A stretch of DNA of 12,536 nucleotides from Dehalococcoidia bacterium (GTDB taxonomy: Bacteria > Chloroflexota > Dehalococcoidia > SZUA-161): assembly GCA_014859215.1 (NCBI GenBank), contig JACUUS010000058.1:1-12536 (forward strand), given 5' to 3'. Under the pieces are notes generated by a model, which had not been told where the DNA came from, searched no databases, and saw nothing but the letters and a program-made list of their open reading frames with translations. Both the position numbers and the translations under genes were made by a program. Numbering within the stretch: the stretch's first letter is position 1; each line of letters opens with the position of its first letter. Of this stretch, positions 6,892 through 12,536 are shown piece by piece.

Positions 6892-8433
6892 CTAATGCCT
6901 GAAATGGCGTACGCCTGTGAAGACCATAGCCATATTATACCTGTTTGCCGTCTCTATCGCTTCATCATCCCTGACGGAGCCTCCCGGCTGTATGATGGCA
7001 GTGACACCGCCCTTCGCTGCGAGTTCCACACCGTCCGGGAAGGGGAAAAACGCATCCGAACCAAGCACGCTCCCTCCGCAGCGTTCCCCAGCCTTTTTCA
7101 GAGCGATTTCGACGCTTACCACCCTGCTCGGCTGTCCGGCGCCCATTCCGAGAAGCATGGCGTCCTTTGCCAGAACAATGGCGTTTGACTTAATATGTTT
7201 CACCGCTTTCCAGGCGAACATCAGGTCTTTCAATTCCGACGGCGCAGGCTCGCGTTTTGTCACCGCACGCAGATTCAGAGAGCTTTCGGGCATGGAGTCC
7301 TGCGTCTGCGCAAGCAGTCCACCCCCTACCCGTCTGAAATCCAGCTCCATGGTTAGCGCACGAGATTGTCCGGCGGCGTCCTTGACAGCCAGAATACGCA
7401 AATCCCGCCTCGCGCCAAGGACCTCGAGAGCTTCCTCCTCGTAAGCCGGAGCTATGATTATCTCGTAGAAGGTCCCCGCAATCTCGCGCGCCGTGGCAGC
7501 GTCCACCCGCCTGTTTAATGCAACAATACCGCCGAAAGCGGCTACGGGGTCCCCGGCCAGAGCACTCTTGTATGCCTCGACCAGGTTATCATTCGACGCA
7601 AGCCCGCAGGGATTGGTATGCTTTATGATAGCGATGGTCGGCGCGTCGAAGTCAGCGGCAGCCTTCCATGCGGCATCAGCATCCAGAATGTTGTTAAATG
7701 AGAGTTCCTTGCCGCGAAGCTGCTCGGCTGAACTGACCCCGCCGGGCGCCGATCCGGCAACCTCCTCGACGTAGAAGGCAGCTTGCTGATGCGGGTTCTC
7801 TCCGTACCTGAGGTCGTACTTCTTCTTCAAGGCTATCGTCATTTCAGCAGGAAACCCGGTCTCTTCCCTCCTCAGGTACTGCGCGATCGCAGTATCGTAG
7901 GCCGCGACATGCTGGAACGCCTTCTGAGCCAGTTTCCTGCGTTCTTCGAGTCCCGGTCCCGGACCTCGCAGGCTCTCAAGCACCTTCCCATAGTCCGACG
8001 GGTCCACCACGACGACTACATCGGGGAAATTCTTGGCCGCTGCCCGGATCATGGTCGGACCGCCGATATCTATATTCTCAAGCGCTTCCTCAAGCCTTAT
8101 CCCCGATTTCGCCACGGTCTCCCTGAACGGGTAGAGGTTTACCGCCACCAGTTCAATCGTACCGATCTTGTTCTTCTCAAGCTCGGCTACGTGTTCGGGG
8201 AGACTGCGCCTGGCCAGAATGCCCCCGTGCACGGCCGGGTGAAGCGTCTTGACCCGCCCGTCCAGTATTTCCGGGAACCCGGTAATGTCACTGACACCTC
8301 GTACAGTCACGCCGGCTTCCTGGAGGCTTCTTTTCGTGCCGCCGGTGCTGTACAGTTCGAAGCCAAGCTCATTCAGCCCTCGGGCAAAATCGACGAGCCC
8401 CGCCTTGTTGGAAACGCTCAGGATTGCACGCAT
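6892..8433 (-). CDS. purH: Bifunctional AICAR formyltransferase / IMP cyclohydrolase
   Basis: This is a 513-residue, full-length PurH, catalysing the last two steps of IMP synthesis: formylation of AICAR with 10-formyl-tetrahydrofolate, then ring closure. The N-terminal MGS-like cyclohydrolase domain (about 1-190) contains SVSNKAGLV, STGGTKR, DGRVKTLHP and NLYPF. The C-terminal transformylase domain carries RYGENPHQ (209-216), the catalytic K271-H272 (KHTNPCGLAS), KSNAIVLAK (415-423) and the conserved C-terminal FTGVRHFRH. No catalytic element is missing. The ATG at 8433 has a G-rich but imperfect ribosome site. It follows purM after 45 bases, a gap too short for the purN gene often found there. 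Confidence 0.97.
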   Translation of the reverse strand: MRAILSVSNKAGLVDFARGLNELGFELYSTGGTKRSLQEAGVTVRGVSDITGFPEILDGRVKTLHPAVHGGILARRSLPEHVAELEKNKIGTIELVAVNLYPFRETVAKSGIRLEEALENIDIGGPTMIRAAAKNFPDVVVVVDPSDYGKVLESLRGPGPGLEERRKLAQKAFQHVAAYDTAIAQYLRREETGFPAEMTIALKKKYDLRYGENPHQQAAFYVEEVAGSAPGGVSSAEQLRGKELSFNNILDADAAWKAAADFDAPTIAIIKHTNPCGLASNDNLVEAYKSALAGDPVAAFGGIVALNRRVDAATAREIAGTFYEIIIAPAYEEEALEVLGARRDLRILAVKDAAGQSRALTMELDFRRVGGGLLAQTQDSMPESSLNLRAVTKREPAPSELKDLMFAWKAVKHIKSNAIVLAKDAMLLGMGAGQPSRVVSVEIALKKAGERCGGSVLGSDAFFPFPDGVELAAKGGVTAIIQPGGSVRDDEAIETANRYNMAMVFTGVRHFRH

Positions 8434-8478
8434 GGTTAACCCCCAAATTTGACTTGCCCTGGATTCAGAAAGGGGATA

Positions 8479-9534
8479 TCAGGAGATAACAACTGGTTTG
8501 CCGCCCCTGATCCTTGTGACTTCTCCGACAAGAATTGCCTCGGGAAGAGCAGCCTTCATGCTCTCAAGCTGCGCAGGAGAGCAGACCAGGACCATTCCGA
8601 TACCCATATTGAAAACGCGGTACATTTCACCAGGACTGACCTTGCCGCGATCTCTTATCAACTCAAATACCGGCGGGACCGGCCACGACCCCGAGCGGAA
8701 AGACGCGCCCAAACCATCGGGCAGAATCCGGCCGACATTCTCAAGAATACCGCCGCCCGTAATATGCGCCAAACCCTTTATCGCGCCTGGCTGCTCATGG
8801 ATTATGGGTCTCAGGCGCGTATAATAGCAGCGGTGTGGTTCGAGTAGTTCTTCTCCCAGAGTGCGCCCGAGCTCAGGATAAGATTTCTCCAGGGCGCGCC
8901 GCCCCTTTCGCTCCAGGTCGAAGATTCTCCTGACGAGCGAGTAGCCATTCGTATGGAGTCCGCTGGAAGGCAAACCCAGAACAGGATCGCCTTCCTCGAT
9001 GGAGTCCGTATCCAGTATTCTCTTTCTCTCGACTATGCCGACAATGAATCCCGCCAGGTCGTAATCGTTCTCCGAATACATCCCCGGCATCTCGGCCGTC
9101 TCGCCGCCGATGAGAGCGCAGCCCACGTCCCGGCAGGCCGCAGCCAGACCAGCCACCACGCTCTCCACCTTCTCAGGGACAAGCTTGCCTGCCGCGATAT
9201 AGTCCAGGAAGAATAGCGGATCAGCCCCACAGGTGAATATGTCGTTCACGCAGTGATTGACCAGGTCAACACCGACAGTATCGTGCCGGTCCATGGCTAT
9301 GGCGATCTTGAGTTTCGTTCCGACCCCGTCTACGCTCGACACGAGCACAGGGTCTGTGCAACTGGGAACCTTGAAGAGGCCGGCAAAGGCTCCAATCTCG
9401 GTCAGGACTTCAGGTCGAAAGGTGGTGCGGGCCTTTGCCTTGATCAGGTTCCTGGCTCTGGTCGCGGCATCGATATCAACCCCGGCCTCCGCATAACGGG
9501 ACCCGGCTTGCGTGCCCCGTTCTTCACTTCCCAT
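8479..9534 (-). CDS. purM: Phosphoribosylformylglycinamidine cyclo-ligase (AIR synthetase)
   Basis: This is a 351-residue PurM, which closes the imidazole ring of AIR from FGAM with ATP. Visible signatures are YAEAGVDID at the N-terminus, SSVDGVGTKLKIA (66-80), NHCVNDIFTCGADPLFFLDY (93-112), IGGETAEMPGMY (142-153), LPSSGLHTNGYSLVR (188-202) and HITGGGILEN (257-266). I chose the ATG at 9534 because it gives the family length (E. coli PurM is 345 residues) and has AGGGG upstream. An in-frame ATG at 9561 and longer open sequence exist, but they have no ribosome site and would extend into purF. With this start the gene overlaps the purF stop by 11 bases, consistent with coupled translation. Confidence 0.96.
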   Translation of the reverse strand: MGSEERGTQAGSRYAEAGVDIDAATRARNLIKAKARTTFRPEVLTEIGAFAGLFKVPSCTDPVLVSSVDGVGTKLKIAIAMDRHDTVGVDLVNHCVNDIFTCGADPLFFLDYIAAGKLVPEKVESVVAGLAAACRDVGCALIGGETAEMPGMYSENDYDLAGFIVGIVERKRILDTDSIEEGDPVLGLPSSGLHTNGYSLVRRIFDLERKGRRALEKSYPELGRTLGEELLEPHRCYYTRLRPIIHEQPGAIKGLAHITGGGILENVGRILPDGLGASFRSGSWPVPPVFELIRDRGKVSPGEMYRVFNMGIGMVLVCSPAQLESMKAALPEAILVGEVTRIRGGKPVVIS

Positions 9535-10966
9535 CGAAGATACCCCTGCCTTTGCGTTCATGCGCGATCCAGTCGGCATCACCGTGCAGTTCAAGGGCGA
9601 GCTTATCCATTTCCAGCTGTACCGGCACCGGGTACTCACCCGTAAAGCAGGCAAGGCAGAAGTTCTCCTTCGGCAAACCGACAGCTTTTATCAAACCCTC
9701 TATGCTCATATATCCGAGAGAATCCGCGCCGATGAAGCTGGTTATTTCCGGGACCGATTTTTGCGCCGCGATGAGCTCCTGCCGCGTGGCCATGTCGACT
9801 CCGAAGAAGCATGGATACCGTATCGGCGGCGCGCAGATGCGCATATGGACCTCGCTGGCCCCCGCCTTGCGCAACAGGTTGATCACCTGGGGGGTTGTGG
9901 TGCCTCTCACAATACTGTCGTCAATCACGACTACACGCTTCCCGGAGAAGACTTCAGGCACCGGATTGAACTTGAGCCGGACTCCAAGCTCCCTCAGCCG
10001 TTGTTCTGGCTCGATGAATGTGCGCCCTACGTAGCGGTTCTTCAAGAGAGCCTCGGAAAAGGGAATGCCCGACGCAAGAGCATAACCTATACCGGCCGCG
10101 GTGGCGGAATCAGGTACGCCCAGCACAAGGTCCGCTCCAACCCCGTGCTCGAGGGCCAGTTGCTGGCCCATCGCCAACCTGGCCGGGTACAGTCGCCGGC
10201 CGGATATCAGGCTGTCCGGCCGGGCAAAGTATATGAACTCAAATACGCAAAGCCCCCTCCGCGTCGGCATTCCTGCTCGGTAACTCTTGAGCCCGTCCCG
10301 ATCTATATGCACTATCTCTCCGGGCTCGACCTCGCGAACGAACTCCACCCCCAGGTGGTCCAACGCGCAGCTTTCGGACGCAAGAACCCACCCGCCGTTG
10401 AACTTCCCGAGGCAGAGAGGACGCACGCCCAGAGGATCGCGAACGCCCATCAGCTTGTCCCGAGTCAGCATCACCAGGCTGTACGCACCCTGCAACCTGC
10501 CCATGGAGTGCCGTGTTTTCTCCACAAGGTCAGTGCCCGGTGCGACATTAATGAGCCGCGCTATAACTTCGGAATCAGTGCTTGTATCAAACTCGAACCC
10601 CTTGCCTTCCAGCTCTTCGCGCAGATACTGCGCATTGATGATGTTGCCATTATGAGCAAGCGCCAGTTCCCCGGAAGAGCTCTGCACCTTGATCGGCTGC
10701 GCGTTAGCGACGCGGCTTCCACCGGTAGTGGAATAACGGTTGTGACCGATAGCTATGTGGCCGGAAAGCTGGTTAAGGGTAGTCTCGTTGAAGATCTGGG
10801 CGACAAGCCCCATGGCGGCATGGACCCTTATCCTGTTCCCATCTGTTGCCGCTATTCCGGAGCTTTCCTGACCGCGGTGCTGAAGGGCGTAAAGGCCGAA
10901 AAAGGCCAGACGTGCAACTTCGTCCCCCTGGGCATAGATCCCAAGGATTCCGCATGATTCGCGCAA
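9524..10966 (-). CDS. purF: Amidophosphoribosyltransferase (glutamine PRPP amidotransferase)
   Basis: This is a 480-residue enzyme of the first committed purine step (PRPP plus glutamine to phosphoribosylamine). The N-terminal Ntn-hydrolase domain has its nucleophile at C5 (ESCGILGIY), with YALQHRGQESSG and HNRYSTTG. The phosphoribosyltransferase domain carries the PRPP loop VVVIDDSIVRGTTT (345-358). Cysteines at 240, 386, 437 and 440 match the 4Fe-4S ligands of the B. subtilis-type enzyme. The start is most likely TTG at 10966: it lies nine bases after AAGGAAGG (10976-10983) and downstream of the only good promoter. This leaves a short propeptide (MRES) to be removed so that Cys becomes N-terminal. 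A TTG further upstream at 11098 would add 44 residues unlike the family and lies upstream of the promoter, so I rejected it. It overlaps purM by 11 bases. Confidence 0.95.
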   Translation of the reverse strand: MRESCGILGIYAQGDEVARLAFFGLYALQHRGQESSGIAATDGNRIRVHAAMGLVAQIFNETTLNQLSGHIAIGHNRYSTTGGSRVANAQPIKVQSSSGELALAHNGNIINAQYLREELEGKGFEFDTSTDSEVIARLINVAPGTDLVEKTRHSMGRLQGAYSLVMLTRDKLMGVRDPLGVRPLCLGKFNGGWVLASESCALDHLGVEFVREVEPGEIVHIDRDGLKSYRAGMPTRRGLCVFEFIYFARPDSLISGRRLYPARLAMGQQLALEHGVGADLVLGVPDSATAAGIGYALASGIPFSEALLKNRYVGRTFIEPEQRLRELGVRLKFNPVPEVFSGKRVVVIDDSIVRGTTTPQVINLLRKAGASEVHMRICAPPIRYPCFFGVDMATRQELIAAQKSVPEITSFIGADSLGYMSIEGLIKAVGLPKENFCLACFTGEYPVPVQLEMDKLALELHGDADWIAHERKGRGIFDGK

Positions 10967-11017
10967 GATGTAATGCCTTCCTTGATGGCTGGCTTGTCTT
11001 AGCGGGTCACCGATTTG

Positions 11018-11046
11018 ATTATATCCCCTTGATATGGCAGGGTCAA
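11018..11046 (-). promoter_or_regulatory. Sigma70-type promoter of the purF operon
   Basis: On the minus strand TTGACC (11041-11046) and a perfect TATAAT (11018-11023) are separated by 17 bases. Transcription would begin near 11011, about 45 bases upstream of the TTG start of purF, with the ribosome site inside the leader. Its position excludes the upstream TTG at 11098 as a start used from this promoter. It should drive purF, purM, purH and probably the glycosyltransferase gene. Confidence 0.8.
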
Positions 11047-11091
11047 TTACGGACAGCCTCCTGCGGTGAGATGCCGTCCCACTTCTTCCCG

Positions 11092-11121
11092 TTGACAATA
11101 ATCTCGGGTTCCCGCTAGAAT
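11092..11121 (+). promoter_or_regulatory. Divergent sigma70-type promoter, plus strand
   Basis: A perfect TTGACA (11092-11097) is followed after 18 bases by TAGAAT (11116-11121), five of six matches to the -10 consensus. The spacer contains CGGG-TT-CCCG, a small dyad that could be an operator. Transcription would start near 11128, about 200 bases before the flavoprotein ATG, which is unusually long for a simple leader. A second TTGACA at 11168-11173 has only a poor -10 partner. Confidence 0.6.
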
Positions 11122-11328
11122 GCAGTGGACATTCTCAGGGGAGCCAGCGCACGTATAAGAGTAACCATTGACATCGACACAGGGGGCTCCTTACGAACGG
11201 CTTCATAACCCGCGACTCCAACGCATTAACCATCAGAGCAGGTCCCCCGGACCACGCCTGCCTCAAACATTCATGCGATTTCGCAGGTACTGAACTCATC
11301 TTTTGCAGCATAGGACAAAGGAGGAAGA

Positions 11329-11724
11329 ATGGCGAAAATCACTGACGAGATGAAGAATCTGATCAAGACACAGCAGGCTTTCATAGCAACAGCGACTCCT
11401 GACGGTATCCCGTCTGTCGCTCCCAAGGGAAGCACCCGCGTTATTGACGAGGAGCATATTATCTTTGCCGAATCGGCTGGGAAGACGACTTACGACAACA
11501 TCAAGAAGAATCCCAGGGTGGCCATCATCGCCTGTGATCGTGCACAGATGCAGTCCATCCGCTTTTCCGGCAAGGCCGAGATACTCACCAGCGGCCCCAT
11601 TTTTGAGAAGAGCCAGGAGCAGATGAAGAAGATGGGCGCTCCGGCGCCGCACGCGGTCATAAAGGTTAGAGTTGAAGAGATATACGATTGCGGCGTGCCG
11701 GGATTCGGCAAGAAGATAGCCTAG
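11329..11724 (+). CDS. Pyridoxamine 5'-phosphate oxidase-like (FMN-binding split barrel) protein
   Basis: This is a 131-residue protein with the small split-barrel pattern of the pyridoxamine-phosphate-oxidase-like superfamily: FIATATPDGIPSVAPKGSTRV near residues 18-38, IIFAESAGKTTYDNIKKNPRVAII (44-67) and a final strand FSGKAEIL (79-86). Related proteins bind FMN or F420 and reduce varied substrates or act as general flavin reductases. The sequence is much shorter than true PdxH (about 200-plus residues) and is not the vitamin B6 enzyme. Cofactor and substrate are not determinable here. The ATG is preceded by a near-perfect AAAGGAGGA (11318-11326). It is divergent from purF and followed after about 80 bases by a metallophosphoesterase gene on the same strand. 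Confidence 0.85.
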   Translation: MAKITDEMKNLIKTQQAFIATATPDGIPSVAPKGSTRVIDEEHIIFAESAGKTTYDNIKKNPRVAIIACDRAQMQSIRFSGKAEILTSGPIFEKSQEQMKKMGAPAPHAVIKVRVEEIYDCGVPGFGKKIA

Positions 11725-11764
11725 CGGGGTTGCACGCTCTGGTTACTCGCATTAAAGTATAAGT

Positions 11765-11796
11765 GGGCAAGTGAATCCCTCCGCGGTGCCTTGCCC
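11765..11796 (+). repeat. Inverted repeat upstream of the phosphoesterase gene
   Basis: GGGCAAG (11765-11771) and CTTGCCC (11790-11796) form a perfect seven-base stem with an 18-base loop that itself contains CCGCGG. It ends one base before the likely ribosome-binding GGTGA. There is no T-run after it, so it is not a simple intrinsic terminator. It could be an RNA hairpin near the start site or a chance repeat. Confidence 0.35.
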
Positions 11797-11805
11797 GGTG
11801 ATGGA

Positions 11806-12324
11806 ATGCGAATAGGCCTTATTTCAGACACGCATATTCCCGAAATCGCAAAATGCCTTCCCGACGAAGTCCGTGAGGCCTTCAGCGGCGTCGAGCTGGT
11901 TTTGCACGCCGGAGATATCTATGCGGACTCGGTGCTCGATGAACTTCGCGAGATCGCGCCTGTACTCGCAGCCAGGGGAGACGATGATTACGGGATACGG
12001 GACAAGCGCGTGCAGGAAGTCCATCGCATTACCGTGCACGGTCTTGACCTCTACCTTACACACTCTTCCCAATTCTGGGCCCGGAGCCTTATTGAGCAGC
12101 CGCAGAAGCACGGCCTCGACAAGGCGCCGGACGTGGTAATTTTCGGTCATACCCACAGGGAGGTCACGCACTCGGTCCTGGGCTCGCTTCTGGTCAATCC
12201 GGGCAGCGCCACTTTCCCCTACTACCAGCAGAGACTAGGCACAGTGGCGATCCTCACACTCGAGAACGGTCACGCACGGGCGAGCATTGTACAGCTCCAG
12301 GACCTTGCCAGGCGCGGCGAGTAA
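11806..12324 (+). CDS. YfcE/MJ0936-like metallophosphoesterase
   Basis: This is a 172-residue calcineurin-like phosphoesterase. Metal-site motifs appear in family order: ISDTH (D8, H10), HAGD (D37), RGDDD (58-61), LTHSS (H86) and GHTH (H115, H117), followed by LVNPGSATFP. Related enzymes such as YfcE and MJ0936 hydrolyse phosphodiester model substrates; the natural substrate is unknown. The usual GNxD motif (Asn as metal ligand) reads GDDD here, so Asn is replaced by Asp59. I chose the ATG at 11806, which gives the family start MRIGLISDTH; an in-frame TTG at 11791 has no ribosome site and adds only five residues. The gene follows the flavoprotein after 81 bases and is followed two bases later by the metallopeptidase gene, probably in one transcript. 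Confidence 0.9.
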   Translation: MRIGLISDTHIPEIAKCLPDEVREAFSGVELVLHAGDIYADSVLDELREIAPVLAARGDDDYGIRDKRVQEVHRITVHGLDLYLTHSSQFWARSLIEQPQKHGLDKAPDVVIFGHTHREVTHSVLGSLLVNPGSATFPYYQQRLGTVAILTLENGHARASIVQLQDLARRGE

Positions 12325-12326
12325 TT

Positions 12327-12536
12327 ATGGACGAAGAACGGGATATTTTCGACAAAGAGGCGGTTTTCGAGAATCGCCAGGTAGCAGGCAGGCGCGAGGC
12401 AAGGGAACGCGCCGTCCTTTACCGCGAGCGCTTCTATGACCTGGTCGAACGCGCCCTGGACGAATTGCCGGAAGAGTTCAAGGCAAGACTCGAGAACCTG
12501 GACATAGTGATAGCGGACTGGCCCAGTCCTGCACAG
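12327..12536 (+). CDS. Zincin-like metallopeptidase family protein, N-terminal part
   Basis: I translated this by hand: 70 codons from the ATG at 12327 to the right edge with no stop. The segment RFYDLVERALDELPEEFKAR, then LENLDIVIADWPSP, matches the start of the small zincin-like metallopeptidase family (Zincin_1, formerly DUF1025). Members are about 120-150 residues and carry an HExxH zinc site, which would lie beyond the edge. Upstream is a charged extension of about 35 residues (MDEERDIFDKEAVFENRQVA and on) rich in Glu and Arg, not usual for the family; the real start could be later. The gene begins two bases after the phosphoesterase stop, with only a weak GGCGAG ribosome site, which suggests coupled translation. 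The family call is likely; activity is unproven. Confidence 0.72.
   Translation, partial: MDEERDIFDKEAVFENRQVAGRREARERAVLYRERFYDLVERALDELPEEFKARLENLDIVIADWPSPAQ

Larger units (their letters stand above)
10967..11328. other. Divergent intergenic region between purF and the flavoprotein gene
   Basis: This 362-base stretch holds no convincing gene. On the minus side it contains the purF ribosome site (AAGGAAGG, 10976-10983) and the purF promoter. On the plus side it contains a promoter-like pair and a leader of about 200 bases that ends in AAAGGAGG just before the flavoprotein ATG. Between the two -35 boxes lies an imperfect inverted repeat (GGACAGC at 11051-11057 and GCCGTCC at 11073-11079). 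In the plus-strand spacer is CGGG-TT-CCCG (11105-11114). A short hairpin GGTCC-CCC-GGACC lies at 11241-11253, and a longer-range GGAGCC (11140-11145) / GGCTCC (11185-11190) pair is possible. I recognise no riboswitch or tRNA. Confidence 0.6.

Noticed and set aside
9512..10957. A 481-codon open frame on the plus strand opposite purF
   Set aside because: It is fully antisense to a clear purF with intact motifs, its translation has no recognisable domain, and high GC with biased codon use readily produces such long shadow frames.
11120..11158. A 12-codon ATG frame inside the plus-strand promoter region
   Set aside because: It overlaps the -10 box, has no ribosome site, and would not be on the transcript starting near 11128.
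11730..11763. A possible promoter (TTGCAC and TAAAGT or TATAAG) before the phosphoesterase gene
   Set aside because: The boxes match consensus poorly, and the spacing works for only one weak pair. Cotranscription from upstream is as likely.

Overview
The window comes from a bacterial chromosome with moderately high GC. It is compact core and housekeeping DNA, with no IS element, phage gene, CRISPR array, rRNA or tRNA that I could find. Protein style, start-codon use (TTG and GTG as well as ATG) and gene order would fit a Gram-positive-type or monoderm lineage. My best guess is an uncultured Chloroflexota (Dehalococcoidia-like) bacterium. That is an impression from protein style and is not proven by the sequence.

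Most genes lie on the minus strand and form three transcription units, each with a near-consensus sigma70 promoter. Reading leftward from about 11,000: (1) purF-purM-purH and a family 2 glycosyltransferase, behind TTGACC-N17-TATAAT. (2) pepA (leucyl aminopeptidase) and a UPF0173-type metal-dependent hydrolase, behind TTGATA-N17-TATAAA. (3) rpmH-rnpA-yidD, a PQQ-type beta-propeller lipoprotein, yidC, jag and the start of an enoyl-CoA hydratase gene cut by the left edge, behind a perfect TTGACA-N18-TATAAT. Unit 3 is the widely conserved ribosomal protein L34 / RNase P / membrane insertase cluster, with one unexpected passenger: the beta-propeller lipoprotein between yidD and yidC.

The plus-strand part (about 11,090 to the right end) starts at a divergent promoter region opposite purF. 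It carries a small flavin-binding split-barrel protein, a YfcE-like metallophosphoesterase and the beginning of a zincin-like metallopeptidase that runs off the right edge.

The purine genes supply the first committed step (PurF), AIR synthesis (PurM) and the last two steps to IMP (PurH). The rpmH-jag unit supplies a ribosomal protein, tRNA 5' maturation and membrane protein insertion. I see no convincing undescribed system here. The points most worth a second look are the beta-propeller lipoprotein beside YidC, the back-to-back promoter region with inverted repeats between purF and the flavoprotein gene, the absence of purN from the pur cluster, and a substituted metal-site motif in the phosphoesterase.
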